Positions 12,925-22,539 of a DNA stretch of 25,769 bases are shown piece by piece. Position 1 is the first letter of the stretch, and each line of letters begins with the position of its first letter. A program made the position numbers and the translations under genes. Location: the IMG/VR virus record IMGVR_UViG_3300037339_000331, positions 1 through 25,769 of that record; one strand, written 5' to 3'. Source of the stretch: a virus. The notes under the pieces were generated by a model. That model saw nothing but the letters and a program-made list of their open reading frames with translations. It made no database searches and was not told where the DNA came from.

Positions 12925-15900
12925 ATGGCCCGAATGATGGTTCCTTATAATAACGCCACTGGTGACGATGAAATCGCTGACGTAAGAGCCTTGGTGGATA
13001 GCCTCAACCGTGATCTAGTAAACGAAGGCTATACATTTGAGTTCTCTGGAAACAAGGTAGGAGACAACTTCTACCGTGTCTACGCGTCTCATGGTGGTGG
13101 AGGTTATGGTCAATATGGCGCATTTCTAGACTTGCGCCTCGGTATGCTGAGTCCAAAAGGGCGTACCATAGAAATGATGACTGGAAAGCCAGGAACATAC
13201 GGTATGCCTGGATTCGCACGTCACATTTATGGACAAGCTGATATTTCCCAACCTTACGATACTTTCAAAGACTATGTACGCTCTGTATTTGAATTTGCCT
13301 CAAATGAGGGCAAAAGTCCTAATGAAGTGAAATGGACAGTGTACCAAGAGGGATTTGAGGGTAGAGATTTGCCAGGGTCGGAGGAATTTGGGATCGATAG
13401 TTACGAAGCGACTATGTTCCCATCTATAGGTGGAATACTTACAAAAAGCTCTTCACAGGCGCAACGTGTGTTTATGGCGTCTGCAGTTAGACCTTTTCTC
13501 CCTAGAAGTGTCGAACCAAGGGATTATGTAGCAGATATCATAAAACAGATGAAAGCCAAGTCTGGAGCCCCTCTAGGGCTATATGGCTATGTTCCGACCT
13601 CTAAATATGGATGGGTTCCTGGTGGAACGTCTTTTATGACTGCAGAAGACCTTGTAAGTGATGAACCTAATTATTTTGTAGCCTTACCCAATGCGCCAGG
13701 GAAAGCAGCCAAAAGTACAACTTCTTGGGTTGGTTCTCGAAATATGGCTAATGTGCCACTTGTAAAAGACCCAAACACTGGAAGATTAGTAAAAGTACAA
13801 CCTAGCATGCCTGAGAGGGGATATGGGTTTAGAAGAGGGTGGACGATGACTTCTGGCCCGATTGCGACTGAACAGGAGCCTAGAATGGTTTATTCTGCTC
13901 AAGTCGCAATGTTAGACATGCCAGACATGCCAGGAGCGATGCTGGCGTCAAAAGGCGCTTTTAGCTTTTATGGCAAGACTGGTATCCAACCACAAGAGGG
14001 AGTGAGTCCCAAGCTAGATACTTATGCGATTGGCGAAAAGGGCGAAGGACTATACGAGTTCAATGTCACAACTGTCGATGATTTCTGGAATCTTGTTGAT
14101 AAAGGCAAACTAAAGTTTTTTGATGTACAGGGCAAGCAAGTGAAGCCAGGAGATGGAAAGTACTCTCTAGGTCATTACTGGCGAGAGGGAGCAGAAGGAA
14201 AGCCTGGACAGTGGAAAGATGTTTATATTGACAAACGATCTTACGGTATGTCGCTGAATAAGCCCACCCTTCATATACCTGAGTTCTACAATCCGACTGT
14301 CCAAGGTGGCGCTTTCTCCAATCTACCTGTGATGAAACCTGATGGAAAAACTTTGTCAAAAACCGATAAGTTAGTAGCACAGCTAAGGCAGACTTATGGA
14401 GATACTGTCAATATTGTTCAGTATAGCGGTATTGGAGTCGGTACAGAAGAAAGCCCTGCTGCTGCATATTTGACATATGATTTCGAGAGAATTACACCTG
14501 TTTCTACCAAGAGTGGTAGAGACTTCAAGGGCTTTGTAGCTCAGAAGGGATATTCCTACGAGCTTGAATATCTTGGCGAAGAAGGCTCACCGCAACGCGT
14601 TGACTTTATGACTAGCGAGACCAAGATACCTGTAGGCGCAATTCAAGGCTCTTTCCAGATTATGAACATGAAGACTCAGCAAAGTTTTCTCAAGACGTTC
14701 TTGCCTAAAGGACTGAGAGAAAGCGCTGCTGTCAGGAAGATGCAACAGCGTATCGAGGAAGCATACGACAGCCCTCTTCCAGGTGGAAATGTGAACGTAG
14801 ACCCAAATCTACTCGCTGAGGAATGGTCTGAGGCTACAAAGACTGAGACAACAGCAGATCAGCTATTCAAGATAATTACGAATAATATCTTGAACGTAAC
14901 CGACAGAAAGAAAGCCAAGAAGTACAGAGAGATGTATGGCTTGGGATTTCTCACAGACCAATGGGTAAAGGGAAATGTCTATGCTCCTGGCAGAAAAGAT
15001 GAGTTCATGCGATTACTGCGTGAGTTGCCAGAGGCAGATAGAGCCAATATCGATTGGGAGGATTTCTTTGAGGAATATCCAGAGCTTACATCTGCTGATC
15101 TGAGAGTTGATGAAAATACAGAAATAAAGAATATTACGCCAGTTCAGCTAAAAAGAATGAGATTCAAGGCTAGCGGAGGCGGTAATGCTCTGGCGATACA
15201 GGCAGCCCTAAACTTTGTTCCTGAGTATCAGTCTTCGTCTGGTTTCATGAACAAGCAAGCTATCATGGATTTGATAGAAAATTTCCCTGCTGCTGCCCGA
15301 GAGGTCGGTCTAATGGATGACTCAGGAGGTTGGGGTGGCGTATTCAATCCAGATGCGTATGGCGCAAAGGGTGTTCCCGATCCTGCTACTGTTGGCGCTC
15401 AATCTATGCTCTATTATCTTGAATACCAGAAGAGTCTACTGTCTGGTGGAGAGGTTGTGCCTGGAGACACTGTGGGACTAAGCCCTAAGTTAGCTGCTGA
15501 TATTTCGGGAGTCATTGAGGATGCACGTAGGCTTTATCCCAAGAATAATAAAGAACAAATCAATTATTTGCGAGACCAGCTAAAAATATTAAGTAAGGGT
15601 GCGGAGCGCTACGGTCTAGATAAATCAACGAGACTGGACGAGTCATTCTTCCTAGACCCTCATAGCGGGACTCTTATACCAAAGATAGATGCTGTTACTG
15701 GACTAGAGCATTACAAGCCAGGAGTACTTGAGGGAGTAACCGAGACATGGTTGGGCGATAGCTATATGCGCCTGTTGGATGCTGCAACTCAATCTGCTAC
15801 ATCGTCTCCTGGTGCTCAGATGACCATTATTGGCTCGGCAAGAGATCGTTTTCTTGGAAGGGCTAATAACTACTTCTTTCCTGATGGTCGCCGCTCGAAG

Positions 15901-18900
15901 CCAATGTTTAGGCATATAACAGGCATGGATCTTCCTGGCTCTCGTGGTGGGCGCTATCAGGGCATGACTGAGCTTGAGTCTGGTGAGGCTTACGCATCCG
16001 ATAACTATATTATTCGTGCTTTAGCTGCTGGTGGTTTCAAGAACTCACGCCAGATAAGAAGCATTCTGAATTATATGAATAGCTCGCCAGACGCTTTTCT
16101 CCCTATACAGTTTCAGCGTTACCCTGATCTAAGTGGCAATGTGACATTCATGCCAATGAAACTGAGATCGCAAAAGCATCTCGTAAGGTATGGCGTACCT
16201 CCTCCAGAGGGTGGGCCTAACTCAGAAGACCTATTGTATATATCAGATACCATCAACCGCTTTCAGGTGGGCGACTTTGACGCTGATCCATACATGACCA
16301 AAATAATGCCAATATTCCAGACGAAGGATACAACTACTGGAAAATTGATAGACGAATGGGCTATGGGCGATGCCACAAGAGAAGAGTTTGAGAGGAAGTT
16401 TTCGTTTCTATATAGCCCTGAACTTGACAACGAGAACAAAACTCGTCTTGATAGAGTGCTTGAAGATCAATTTGGCGAGCGTGGTACGCAGCCATCTCAA
16501 GAAAGTCTTGACCAATCTAGAAAAACAGTAAGCGATTACTCGAAGGCAATGAGGACTGTCGGTAGCATAAGGTCTCGTACTGCTGATGCTCAGTGGTACC
16601 CGATTGCCGATGTGCTGGATGCGTACACATCTTCATATGAATCTGGTGCTGGCAAGGGCGTTTCCTATATCGCTCGTACTGAAGTTATGGATATAGCCTC
16701 TACTGTTTTAGGGATGTCGGGCAGAAGTGTTGATATATTCAAGAAGGCATATGAATCTATGGCTTTGCCATACCAGCTTTATCTCGACTTGAATAAGAAG
16801 ATGCTTGGTGGCTTTACTCAGCTAGAGACCATGCTAAATACCTATGGCATTTATGGTATTGAAAAGCAGGGTAATGCTACATACTACCGCTTGAATTACA
16901 AACTGACCAATCAGGGTAGTCCAGTTGAACTAGACCCAAATAAATGGGCTAAGGCTGGTGGAACAGGGGTTAGCGCTGAAGCAGGGATGCTAATCAATAA
17001 ACTGATGAACTCCACTGCACAAATGCCAGAAGAGCTTATGACTAATGATGCATTAGCTATGGGCTGGTCTACTCCAGGTAATGAAGAGGCGGTGCTAAAT
17101 GCATTAAAGAATCCAGAGAAATTCTGGCAAGAAGCAAAGTATGGCGCTGAAACAGTTAACGCTTTATCATCGGATGTAGTTAGATCGAGAAGTGCTATTC
17201 TCGGTGAGCTATATACCCAAGGCAAGGTTGGTTGGGGGTCAAATTACTACACAGCCTTGACCTATAGAGCTATCGAGAGACTCAGACGCACTACCCCTTC
17301 TGAGATTCAGAACGAGAAGATAATGCTTCCCTGGATGAATGGCGAAGTTATGCCTATCAAGGACATTGTGAAAACTCGTGAATTTATGAAATGGGATTTA
17401 GCTGAGACGCTTTTTGTTAGAGGTGCTGAGGCGCCCACTCCAGAGCAAATGGAGCTTCTCAATCAAATTGGTGGCTTCAGGATGCTAGGTATGCTATCTG
17501 GTATCCGTAAGGACTATGAAATTGCTACTGGTGGAATGAGAAGTGTCGAGAGCGCTGGCAAGGAATATGGTCAGAGACTAAAGGACGCTTTCAAAGTATG
17601 GCAGGAATCGAGGCTTACTCGGTCTCCGATTGTGCATGCGAGTGAACTTGGCTCTGTTCTTAAGGCTCCAAAGTTTCTTCAGGATGAAGGTTGGCAAAGT
17701 GCTCCTGATGAGCAGTCTATTGAAACACAGTATCGTATTGGCCTCAGTATGATGGGCTTTCCATTCTTGATGACAGGACACGGCAAGGCTGGTACTCACT
17801 TCAGAAGAGTGAACTGGATTGCTGGTGGCGAGTCTTTGATTGATAAAGGCCCAATAGGTGGTGGTATTGATTTCGAGAGAGAGTTTAATCTGGCTCATCC
17901 AGCAATGCAGCATATTGGTAGAGTGTCAGAGGAAGGCATCATAAAATTCCAGCTAGGCAATATAACGATGCATGGAACACCAGACTTTGTTAATCTTGAT
18001 GATGATGGGAATGTAGTCATCACGGACACAAAGAGTCCAGCACCGACCAAGAATACTCCGTACACTCAGGATTATGCAGAAGCCAAGGCAAAGCAATACC
18101 GCTATCGCATTCAGCAGCTTAGTTATGCTTATGGTCTCCAGTCAATGGCTAGAAACAAAGATACTGATTGGGATACGTTCATGGAGTCATGGAATATCCG
18201 TGACAAAGACACGAAGACACGTATTCGACTGGCTGCTTCTGCTGGCAAGATAAAGCTATTTATTCAGCCAGGGCGCTATACAACCGACACTGGTCTTGAG
18301 GAATACACTCCCATTGAAATACCCTACAATGATGACACAAAGCGAGAGCTTGTTGCTTATGGTCAAGCATTTGAGAAGAAGATCGTTGACAGGGCGATGA
18401 TTGGTGAGGTAGCGCAGAAGTCTTGGGAAGCTCTTGGTACAGGGAATGTTCCAGAAGCGCTTACTGGCTATGCGTTCACGTCAAAGCATGTTGACATGGA
18501 TTTGTTCAGTGGTCTAAAGGAATATGCCAAGAGGTACTTCAAGGGAACTAGGGCTTCGGGTGGTGGTTCATTCCGCAAGGGTTCTCGCATGCGAGTAAGA
18601 GTTGGCGAGGGTGGCCCTGAAGAATTGCTAATCGGTGAAGAGGGTGTAGAGGTTATCCCTACACATGAGCTTGCTGAGTCTCGCATGGCGCAGGGGCTAG
18701 ACCCGACAGAGGTTATTATTGGCGCAACCGCTAGGGAGGGTGATGAGTTTGGTTTCGAGGCTATAGCTAAGGTCGGTGGTAAGCCAGGAAGGAAAAAATC
18801 TAAACTCCCTACTGGTAGTGATGTTATTCCTACTGAAACTTCACTTTTGGCTAATGCTGTTGCTGCCAGCGCTCCTGCTACTGCTACTGGTATTGGCGGT

Positions 18901-21900
18901 GGAGCGATTATAACCAAAGAAGATTTGAGAAAGTCTTTAGGTGAACTATTCTCCGAAAAGGTTGACTTAACTGTTAGATTTCCAAACAGGACTGTCTCGC
19001 CCTACGAGGGTACATATAATGCTCAGGTTGGGACTCTCCTGCAGTCCATCAGAACAATGGAGCCATCTATTAGGGAAGTCGCTTCTGGCACTCAGGATAT
19101 ATTGAAGGATTGGTTTACTTCGGTTGGCAAGGAGGGTATGATAACCTCATTGCTCGATCTTCCTACTACAGGAGAGCAGTATGATTTAGCTCTTTTACAG
19201 GGGATGTCGTCAGAGGATTTTGTCTCAAGAGCAGCCAAGAAAACTGGATTGGTGGGAGCAGCACGCAAAGTATCTAAAGTCTCCACAATGATGAATAAGC
19301 TGAACGCTGTTATAACTCGTGCTGGTGGAGTTAAAGAGATGGAAGGGCTAGATAAAGAACTTCCAGAGCTTCAACTACTCAAAGAGACAGCGAAGTATTT
19401 GGACACGAGCACTACAGAAGGTGCTCAATATGCACAACAGCTAGGGCAAGTTGGTAGTGTAGCTGGAACGATAGTGAATCTCCAGAAAGATATTACGGAA
19501 GCAGTAAAAGAAGGAAAGCCTGGTGGTGCCAAAGATATTTATTCACTCCAGGCATCGCCAGAATCGGTGAACAGGTATATTGCATCTTTTGATAAGATGA
19601 CCGAGGCGCATGGCAAATATAACGAGGCTCTAGAGAAGGGCAAGAAAGTACACGAAGCGCAGTTTGAGTTAGATAAACAGAGATTACAAGTTGGCATTGA
19701 TTTGAATAGAATGCAGAAGGAAGACGCTCAAGCAAGAGCAGGTAATTTACGTAAAGATGACAGATGGCTAACTCCAACGGAAGTGCAAGCATTACCAAAA
19801 GGTGAAGTTGATCTTACTATGAGAAAGGCTGCTGCTGCAGCACGAGCTTACGAACAATCAGAGATACAAAAGGGAGAACAGCTTGGTAAATTAATAGAAC
19901 GAGGCACTTCTGGTGGCGGTGGTATGGAAGCCATCGCTGGCTTTGGTCGTAAAATGCTTGGTGGGTTTGGGCTAATGTATATGCAGTCCATAGCTGGAAT
20001 TATTGGTGCAAAGGCTATGGAAGGGTATCCTGAAGCCGAACAGAACCAAATGCTAGCCTTTCAAGCTCTTGGTGGTCTTACTGGTGGTTTTGACCCATAT
20101 ACTAGTGCTGAAAGACGTATTGCTCAAACGAAGAGAATGGCTGGTGGTCTTGGTGGTTTTGGTATTAGAAGTATATATGCGAAGGTCTTAGAAGACCCCA
20201 CATTGAGTATGGCTCTTGGTATGGGGCAGACTGCTCTTGGTGCCGCTTCCTTTGGTATGTTTGGCGCTGCCTCTCTTGGTCTTACTGGTGCTACTATCGC
20301 TGCCACTGGAGGCATAGCTGCTGCCATTGCTGTTCCCTCTATATTAGCTGCTGGTACTTATGGAGCTATGTTAGAGCCTGAGCTTTCAGCTTCCTCTTTA
20401 GCAGCACAAGCTAGCAAGGGTAAGGCTGGCGAACTCTCCTTTGCTCAAATGGGTATGGAGTGGCAGGGGCCAGGGGGACAAATATCAAAAAACCTGAAGG
20501 ATATACAATTCGCTCAGCAATTAATTGGCTACAAGCCATCTATCACTTTCCAGCAGTTACGTTCCGATCTTGGATGGGATAGAGAGGAATATGTAAAGCA
20601 ACTCAGGATGTATTCAGAGACACTGGCGAAGACATTTACTACTGCGCCAGAGTACACGTATCAGGCTGTACGACTAAAGGAAGCCTACCAGATACCTCTC
20701 AGCGAAGGTGGAATAGAGAGAATGGCTGGCATTCTTGAACAGGGTATGCCTGTTCAGCAACTCGGAGAAATAGCGGGTTGGTCGCCATACGCAACTGGCG
20801 CAGAGCGCAGGTTTGCTGCTGGTCGTGTCATGGCTGATATTGTCGGTCATCCTGATCGTTGGACTGAAGAGAGACAAGCATATTTGCAACAGGGCGCTAG
20901 TTTTGTTCAGTCTCTTGGATATATGGCTCCTAACATTACTGGTTCTAGAGAAGTTACTACTCCAGGGGCGTGGGTAGATGTAGAGGTAACTAAGAGAGGG
21001 ACAGATTATAAATGGAAGGGTGGGGGTGGGATCGGAGAAATGGGTTGGTATCCAGAAGAAAAGACATGGACTGAGCTAGAAAGAGTCTGGCAGGACGCCA
21101 CAGTTGATATTGTCAGTAATATGGCTGAATACGAAGCTAGGATAGGCGAAACGCTTAGCACTTCTCAGGAAGCCCTCATAACAAAAATGGTAGCTGTTGA
21201 AGAGAGTAAGCGTCTTCGTGGGCAAGAATACACTTCTTCCTACGATATTATCAAGGCAGTCGGAGCAATGACGCCAGCGCAGATGGATTTCCAAATGCGC
21301 GCTACTAAAGTAGACCAGATCATGGGTAATGCTTTAGATCGTTTGGAGCAAACATTTATTCAGCTTGGCGACTTGATGCCTAATATGGAACGATTTTCAA
21401 CTATGACGATGGGACAAGTAGGCTTTTACACTCAAGCTGCTCAGTATGGACAGCAACTTGAGCAAACCTTGATTGGTGGTGGTGTAGCTCCAAAACAGGC
21501 GCAGATGACAGGAAGAACATATGCTGCCTTGGCTCAGCTTGACCCTCAATTAGCTACTCGTATGGCTGCTGCTGGTCGTGGCGATGTTAGAGAAATGGTT
21601 GCACTTATGCAGAAGTATCCAGAAATGTCTAACATTGGTGGAACTATAACTGGTGTTGGTGGTACAGAGATTGCTATCGGTAATCTGAATTTTGCTGCTG
21701 GTCTTACTGGCCCTGGTGGTCAATTAAGTGGTTTGTCTTGGGGAAGAGCTAACCTAGAAACTCCAGCGTGGTCGGGACAACAGGTAGCTAATATGATTTG
21801 GGGGCCTGAGTCTAGTTGGGCTGGCAAAGGTTACAACGCAGATATCATTAACCAGATGATAACTGGTGGCACAAGAAGCGTAGAGACTGCTCAGGCTCGT

Positions 21901-22539
21901 TTAGGTTTCCAGTATCAACAAGCTCAAGCTGGCATGCAGATGGAGCAGATAGCGCTTCAAAAATGGTACATGCCACAGCAATTTGCTTTGCAAGAACGTG
22001 GTCGCAATCTAAGCTATGCTCAAGCTGAATGGGGTTTCCAGCAACAGGAACAGCAACTAGCTCTCGGACAGCAAAACTTTGCCTTCCAAACTGGTATGCA
22101 ACAACGTCAGATGGGCTTGCAGCGTGGGTGGCAGCGAGAGGATTGGGCCTACAACGAACAGGTACGTGGGTTGCAATGGCAATGGAAGCAAGAGGACTAT
22201 GGCGAGAATCTACGCTTTATGACAGGGCGTGACCGTAGACTTGCCGAGCGCCAGATGGGTCGTGAGACCACTATGCACGATCTTGAGAGTGAGCAGATTG
22301 AAAAGCAGAAGGGTCGCCAAAAAGAACTTTGGGCGATGGAAGACGAGCGCTTCAATCAGCAAATCGCTTATCAGACAGCGCTATTCAAAATGCAGGAAGA
22401 GAATCTCTCAAAGCAAAAAGATTTCTTTGAACAGAACAAGGCAATCCAAGAAGAGTCTGCTGATTTGCAGGAAGAGTACTGGAAACGATCAATCGCTCTT
22501 CAGGAAAAGGCCGCTGGTATTGCTGCTTCCATTCAATAG
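12925..22539 (+). CDS. Giant tape measure fused to RNA polymerase-like and nuclease domains, 3204 aa
   Basis: The ATG at 12925 follows GGAG by six bases; a frame start 60 bases earlier overlaps the previous gene. Parts in order: (a) residues ~1-1300 with two-barrel RNA polymerase signatures (K529/K535 near 530 and D1117/D1119/D1121 in DFDAD); (b) a PD-(D/E)XK nuclease at ~1645-1830; (c) GEEGVEVIPT near 1904-1913, resembling the GERGPE motif common near tape measure ends; (d) a charged helical stretch at ~2050-2330; (e) hydrophobic segments at ~2334-2364 and ~2436-2483 that could insert in membrane; (f) a Gln/Trp-rich coiled coil from ~2985 to the end. Parts d-f are typical tape measure. The C-terminus seems to continue in the +1 frame to 23080. 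At about 350 kDa it is unusually large. Inferred role: sets tail length and delivers the enzymatic parts with the DNA. Confidence 0.85.
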   Translation: MARMMVPYNNATGDDEIADVRALVDSLNRDLVNEGYTFEFSGNKVGDNFYRVYASHGGGGYGQYGAFLDLRLGMLSPKGRTIEMMTGKPGTYGMPGFARHIYGQADISQPYDTFKDYVRSVFEFASNEGKSPNEVKWTVYQEGFEGRDLPGSEEFGIDSYEATMFPSIGGILTKSSSQAQRVFMASAVRPFLPRSVEPRDYVADIIKQMKAKSGAPLGLYGYVPTSKYGWVPGGTSFMTAEDLVSDEPNYFVALPNAPGKAAKSTTSWVGSRNMANVPLVKDPNTGRLVKVQPSMPERGYGFRRGWTMTSGPIATEQEPRMVYSAQVAMLDMPDMPGAMLASKGAFSFYGKTGIQPQEGVSPKLDTYAIGEKGEGLYEFNVTTVDDFWNLVDKGKLKFFDVQGKQVKPGDGKYSLGHYWREGAEGKPGQWKDVYIDKRSYGMSLNKPTLHIPEFYNPTVQGGAFSNLPVMKPDGKTLSKTDKLVAQLRQTYGDTVNIVQYSGIGVGTEESPAAAYLTYDFERITPVSTKSGRDFKGFVAQKGYSYELEYLGEEGSPQRVDFMTSETKIPVGAIQGSFQIMNMKTQQSFLKTFLPKGLRESAAVRKMQQRIEEAYDSPLPGGNVNVDPNLLAEEWSEATKTETTADQLFKIITNNILNVTDRKKAKKYREMYGLGFLTDQWVKGNVYAPGRKDEFMRLLRELPEADRANIDWEDFFEEYPELTSADLRVDENTEIKNITPVQLKRMRFKASGGGNALAIQAALNFVPEYQSSSGFMNKQAIMDLIENFPAAAREVGLMDDSGGWGGVFNPDAYGAKGVPDPATVGAQSMLYYLEYQKSLLSGGEVVPGDTVGLSPKLAADISGVIEDARRLYPKNNKEQINYLRDQLKILSKGAERYGLDKSTRLDESFFLDPHSGTLIPKIDAVTGLEHYKPGVLEGVTETWLGDSYMRLLDAATQSATSSPGAQMTIIGSARDRFLGRANNYFFPDGRRSKPMFRHITGMDLPGSRGGRYQGMTELESGEAYASDNYIIRALAAGGFKNSRQIRSILNYMNSSPDAFLPIQFQRYPDLSGNVTFMPMKLRSQKHLVRYGVPPPEGGPNSEDLLYISDTINRFQVGDFDADPYMTKIMPIFQTKDTTTGKLIDEWAMGDATREEFERKFSFLYSPELDNENKTRLDRVLEDQFGERGTQPSQESLDQSRKTVSDYSKAMRTVGSIRSRTADAQWYPIADVLDAYTSSYESGAGKGVSYIARTEVMDIASTVLGMSGRSVDIFKKAYESMALPYQLYLDLNKKMLGGFTQLETMLNTYGIYGIEKQGNATYYRLNYKLTNQGSPVELDPNKWAKAGGTGVSAEAGMLINKLMNSTAQMPEELMTNDALAMGWSTPGNEEAVLNALKNPEKFWQEAKYGAETVNALSSDVVRSRSAILGELYTQGKVGWGSNYYTALTYRAIERLRRTTPSEIQNEKIMLPWMNGEVMPIKDIVKTREFMKWDLAETLFVRGAEAPTPEQMELLNQIGGFRMLGMLSGIRKDYEIATGGMRSVESAGKEYGQRLKDAFKVWQESRLTRSPIVHASELGSVLKAPKFLQDEGWQSAPDEQSIETQYRIGLSMMGFPFLMTGHGKAGTHFRRVNWIAGGESLIDKGPIGGGIDFEREFNLAHPAMQHIGRVSEEGIIKFQLGNITMHGTPDFVNLDDDGNVVITDTKSPAPTKNTPYTQDYAEAKAKQYRYRIQQLSYAYGLQSMARNKDTDWDTFMESWNIRDKDTKTRIRLAASAGKIKLFIQPGRYTTDTGLEEYTPIEIPYNDDTKRELVAYGQAFEKKIVDRAMIGEVAQKSWEALGTGNVPEALTGYAFTSKHVDMDLFSGLKEYAKRYFKGTRASGGGSFRKGSRMRVRVGEGGPEELLIGEEGVEVIPTHELAESRMAQGLDPTEVIIGATAREGDEFGFEAIAKVGGKPGRKKSKLPTGSDVIPTETSLLANAVAASAPATATGIGGGAIITKEDLRKSLGELFSEKVDLTVRFPNRTVSPYEGTYNAQVGTLLQSIRTMEPSIREVASGTQDILKDWFTSVGKEGMITSLLDLPTTGEQYDLALLQGMSSEDFVSRAAKKTGLVGAARKVSKVSTMMNKLNAVITRAGGVKEMEGLDKELPELQLLKETAKYLDTSTTEGAQYAQQLGQVGSVAGTIVNLQKDITEAVKEGKPGGAKDIYSLQASPESVNRYIASFDKMTEAHGKYNEALEKGKKVHEAQFELDKQRLQVGIDLNRMQKEDAQARAGNLRKDDRWLTPTEVQALPKGEVDLTMRKAAAAARAYEQSEIQKGEQLGKLIERGTSGGGGMEAIAGFGRKMLGGFGLMYMQSIAGIIGAKAMEGYPEAEQNQMLAFQALGGLTGGFDPYTSAERRIAQTKRMAGGLGGFGIRSIYAKVLEDPTLSMALGMGQTALGAASFGMFGAASLGLTGATIAATGGIAAAIAVPSILAAGTYGAMLEPELSASSLAAQASKGKAGELSFAQMGMEWQGPGGQISKNLKDIQFAQQLIGYKPSITFQQLRSDLGWDREEYVKQLRMYSETLAKTFTTAPEYTYQAVRLKEAYQIPLSEGGIERMAGILEQGMPVQQLGEIAGWSPYATGAERRFAAGRVMADIVGHPDRWTEERQAYLQQGASFVQSLGYMAPNITGSREVTTPGAWVDVEVTKRGTDYKWKGGGGIGEMGWYPEEKTWTELERVWQDATVDIVSNMAEYEARIGETLSTSQEALITKMVAVEESKRLRGQEYTSSYDIIKAVGAMTPAQMDFQMRATKVDQIMGNALDRLEQTFIQLGDLMPNMERFSTMTMGQVGFYTQAAQYGQQLEQTLIGGGVAPKQAQMTGRTYAALAQLDPQLATRMAAAGRGDVREMVALMQKYPEMSNIGGTITGVGGTEIAIGNLNFAAGLTGPGGQLSGLSWGRANLETPAWSGQQVANMIWGPESSWAGKGYNADIINQMITGGTRSVETAQARLGFQYQQAQAGMQMEQIALQKWYMPQQFALQERGRNLSYAQAEWGFQQQEQQLALGQQNFAFQTGMQQRQMGLQRGWQREDWAYNEQVRGLQWQWKQEDYGENLRFMTGRDRRLAERQMGRETTMHDLESEQIEKQKGRQKELWAMEDERFNQQIAYQTALFKMQEENLSKQKDFFEQNKAIQEESADLQEEYWKRSIALQEKAAGIAASIQ
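14467..14655 (+). other. Beta-like catalytic barrel of a two-barrel RNA polymerase
   Basis: Residues 515-577 resemble the double-psi barrel of bacterial RNAP beta around its two conserved active-site lysines. Here YL...ERITPVSTK is followed by S-GR-DF-K-G, giving K529 and K535 next to a GR and a KG. In beta the order is K-x2-GR-x3-KG (E. coli K1065 and K1073). Then VD (559-560), IP (568-569) and G575 have the same spacing (VD-x8-VP-x5-G) as in beta without a gap. Residues 334-343 (DMPGAMLASK) may match the upstream beta strand. Confidence 0.65.
16117..16293 (+). other. Beta'-like catalytic barrel with three-aspartate loop
   Basis: Residues 1113-1123 read FQVGDFDADPY. The metal-binding loop of cellular RNAP beta' is NADFDGD, and YonO-type and crAss-like phage polymerases keep DFDGD; the three Asp are preserved here as D1117, D1119 and D1121, with Ala for Gly. 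An RYP (1065-1067) lies 52 residues upstream, like the R-x-P before the loop in beta' and RNA-dependent polymerases. YQLYLDLNKK (1283-1292) downstream may match the Q-x3-D-x2-K helix of two-barrel enzymes; this last point is tentative. Confidence 0.65.
17857..18412 (+). other. PD-(D/E)XK nuclease domain (RecB/Cas4 type)
   Basis: Residues ~1645-1830 carry the ordered motifs of this fold: G1684-T-P-D1687, then the strand VVITDTK with D1701 and K1703, then a helix with Q1730-x3-Y1734 (QQLSYAY). All expected catalytic residues are present, so the domain is probably active. It lies between the polymerase-like and tape measure parts of the same polypeptide. Confidence 0.8.
18584..18595. repeat. 12-bp palindrome CTCGCATGCGAG, copy 4
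   Basis: Perfect palindrome within the tape measure gene; encodes part of GSRMR as in copies 1 and 5. Confidence 0.7.

Noticed and set aside
17632-17642. Possible sixth copy of the palindrome (GCATGCGAG)
   Set aside because: The left half is not conserved (TGT instead of CTC), so it is not a perfect copy.
18468-18917. Open frame of 149 codons opposite the tape measure gene
   Set aside because: A low-complexity Pro/Ala/Ser translation caused by the codon pattern of the real gene.
22229-22537. Start of a separate gene at 22229 overlapping the tape measure
   Set aside because: The translation up to ~22530 is Arg/Lys/Ser-rich out-of-frame noise; only the part after ~22538 is protein-like.
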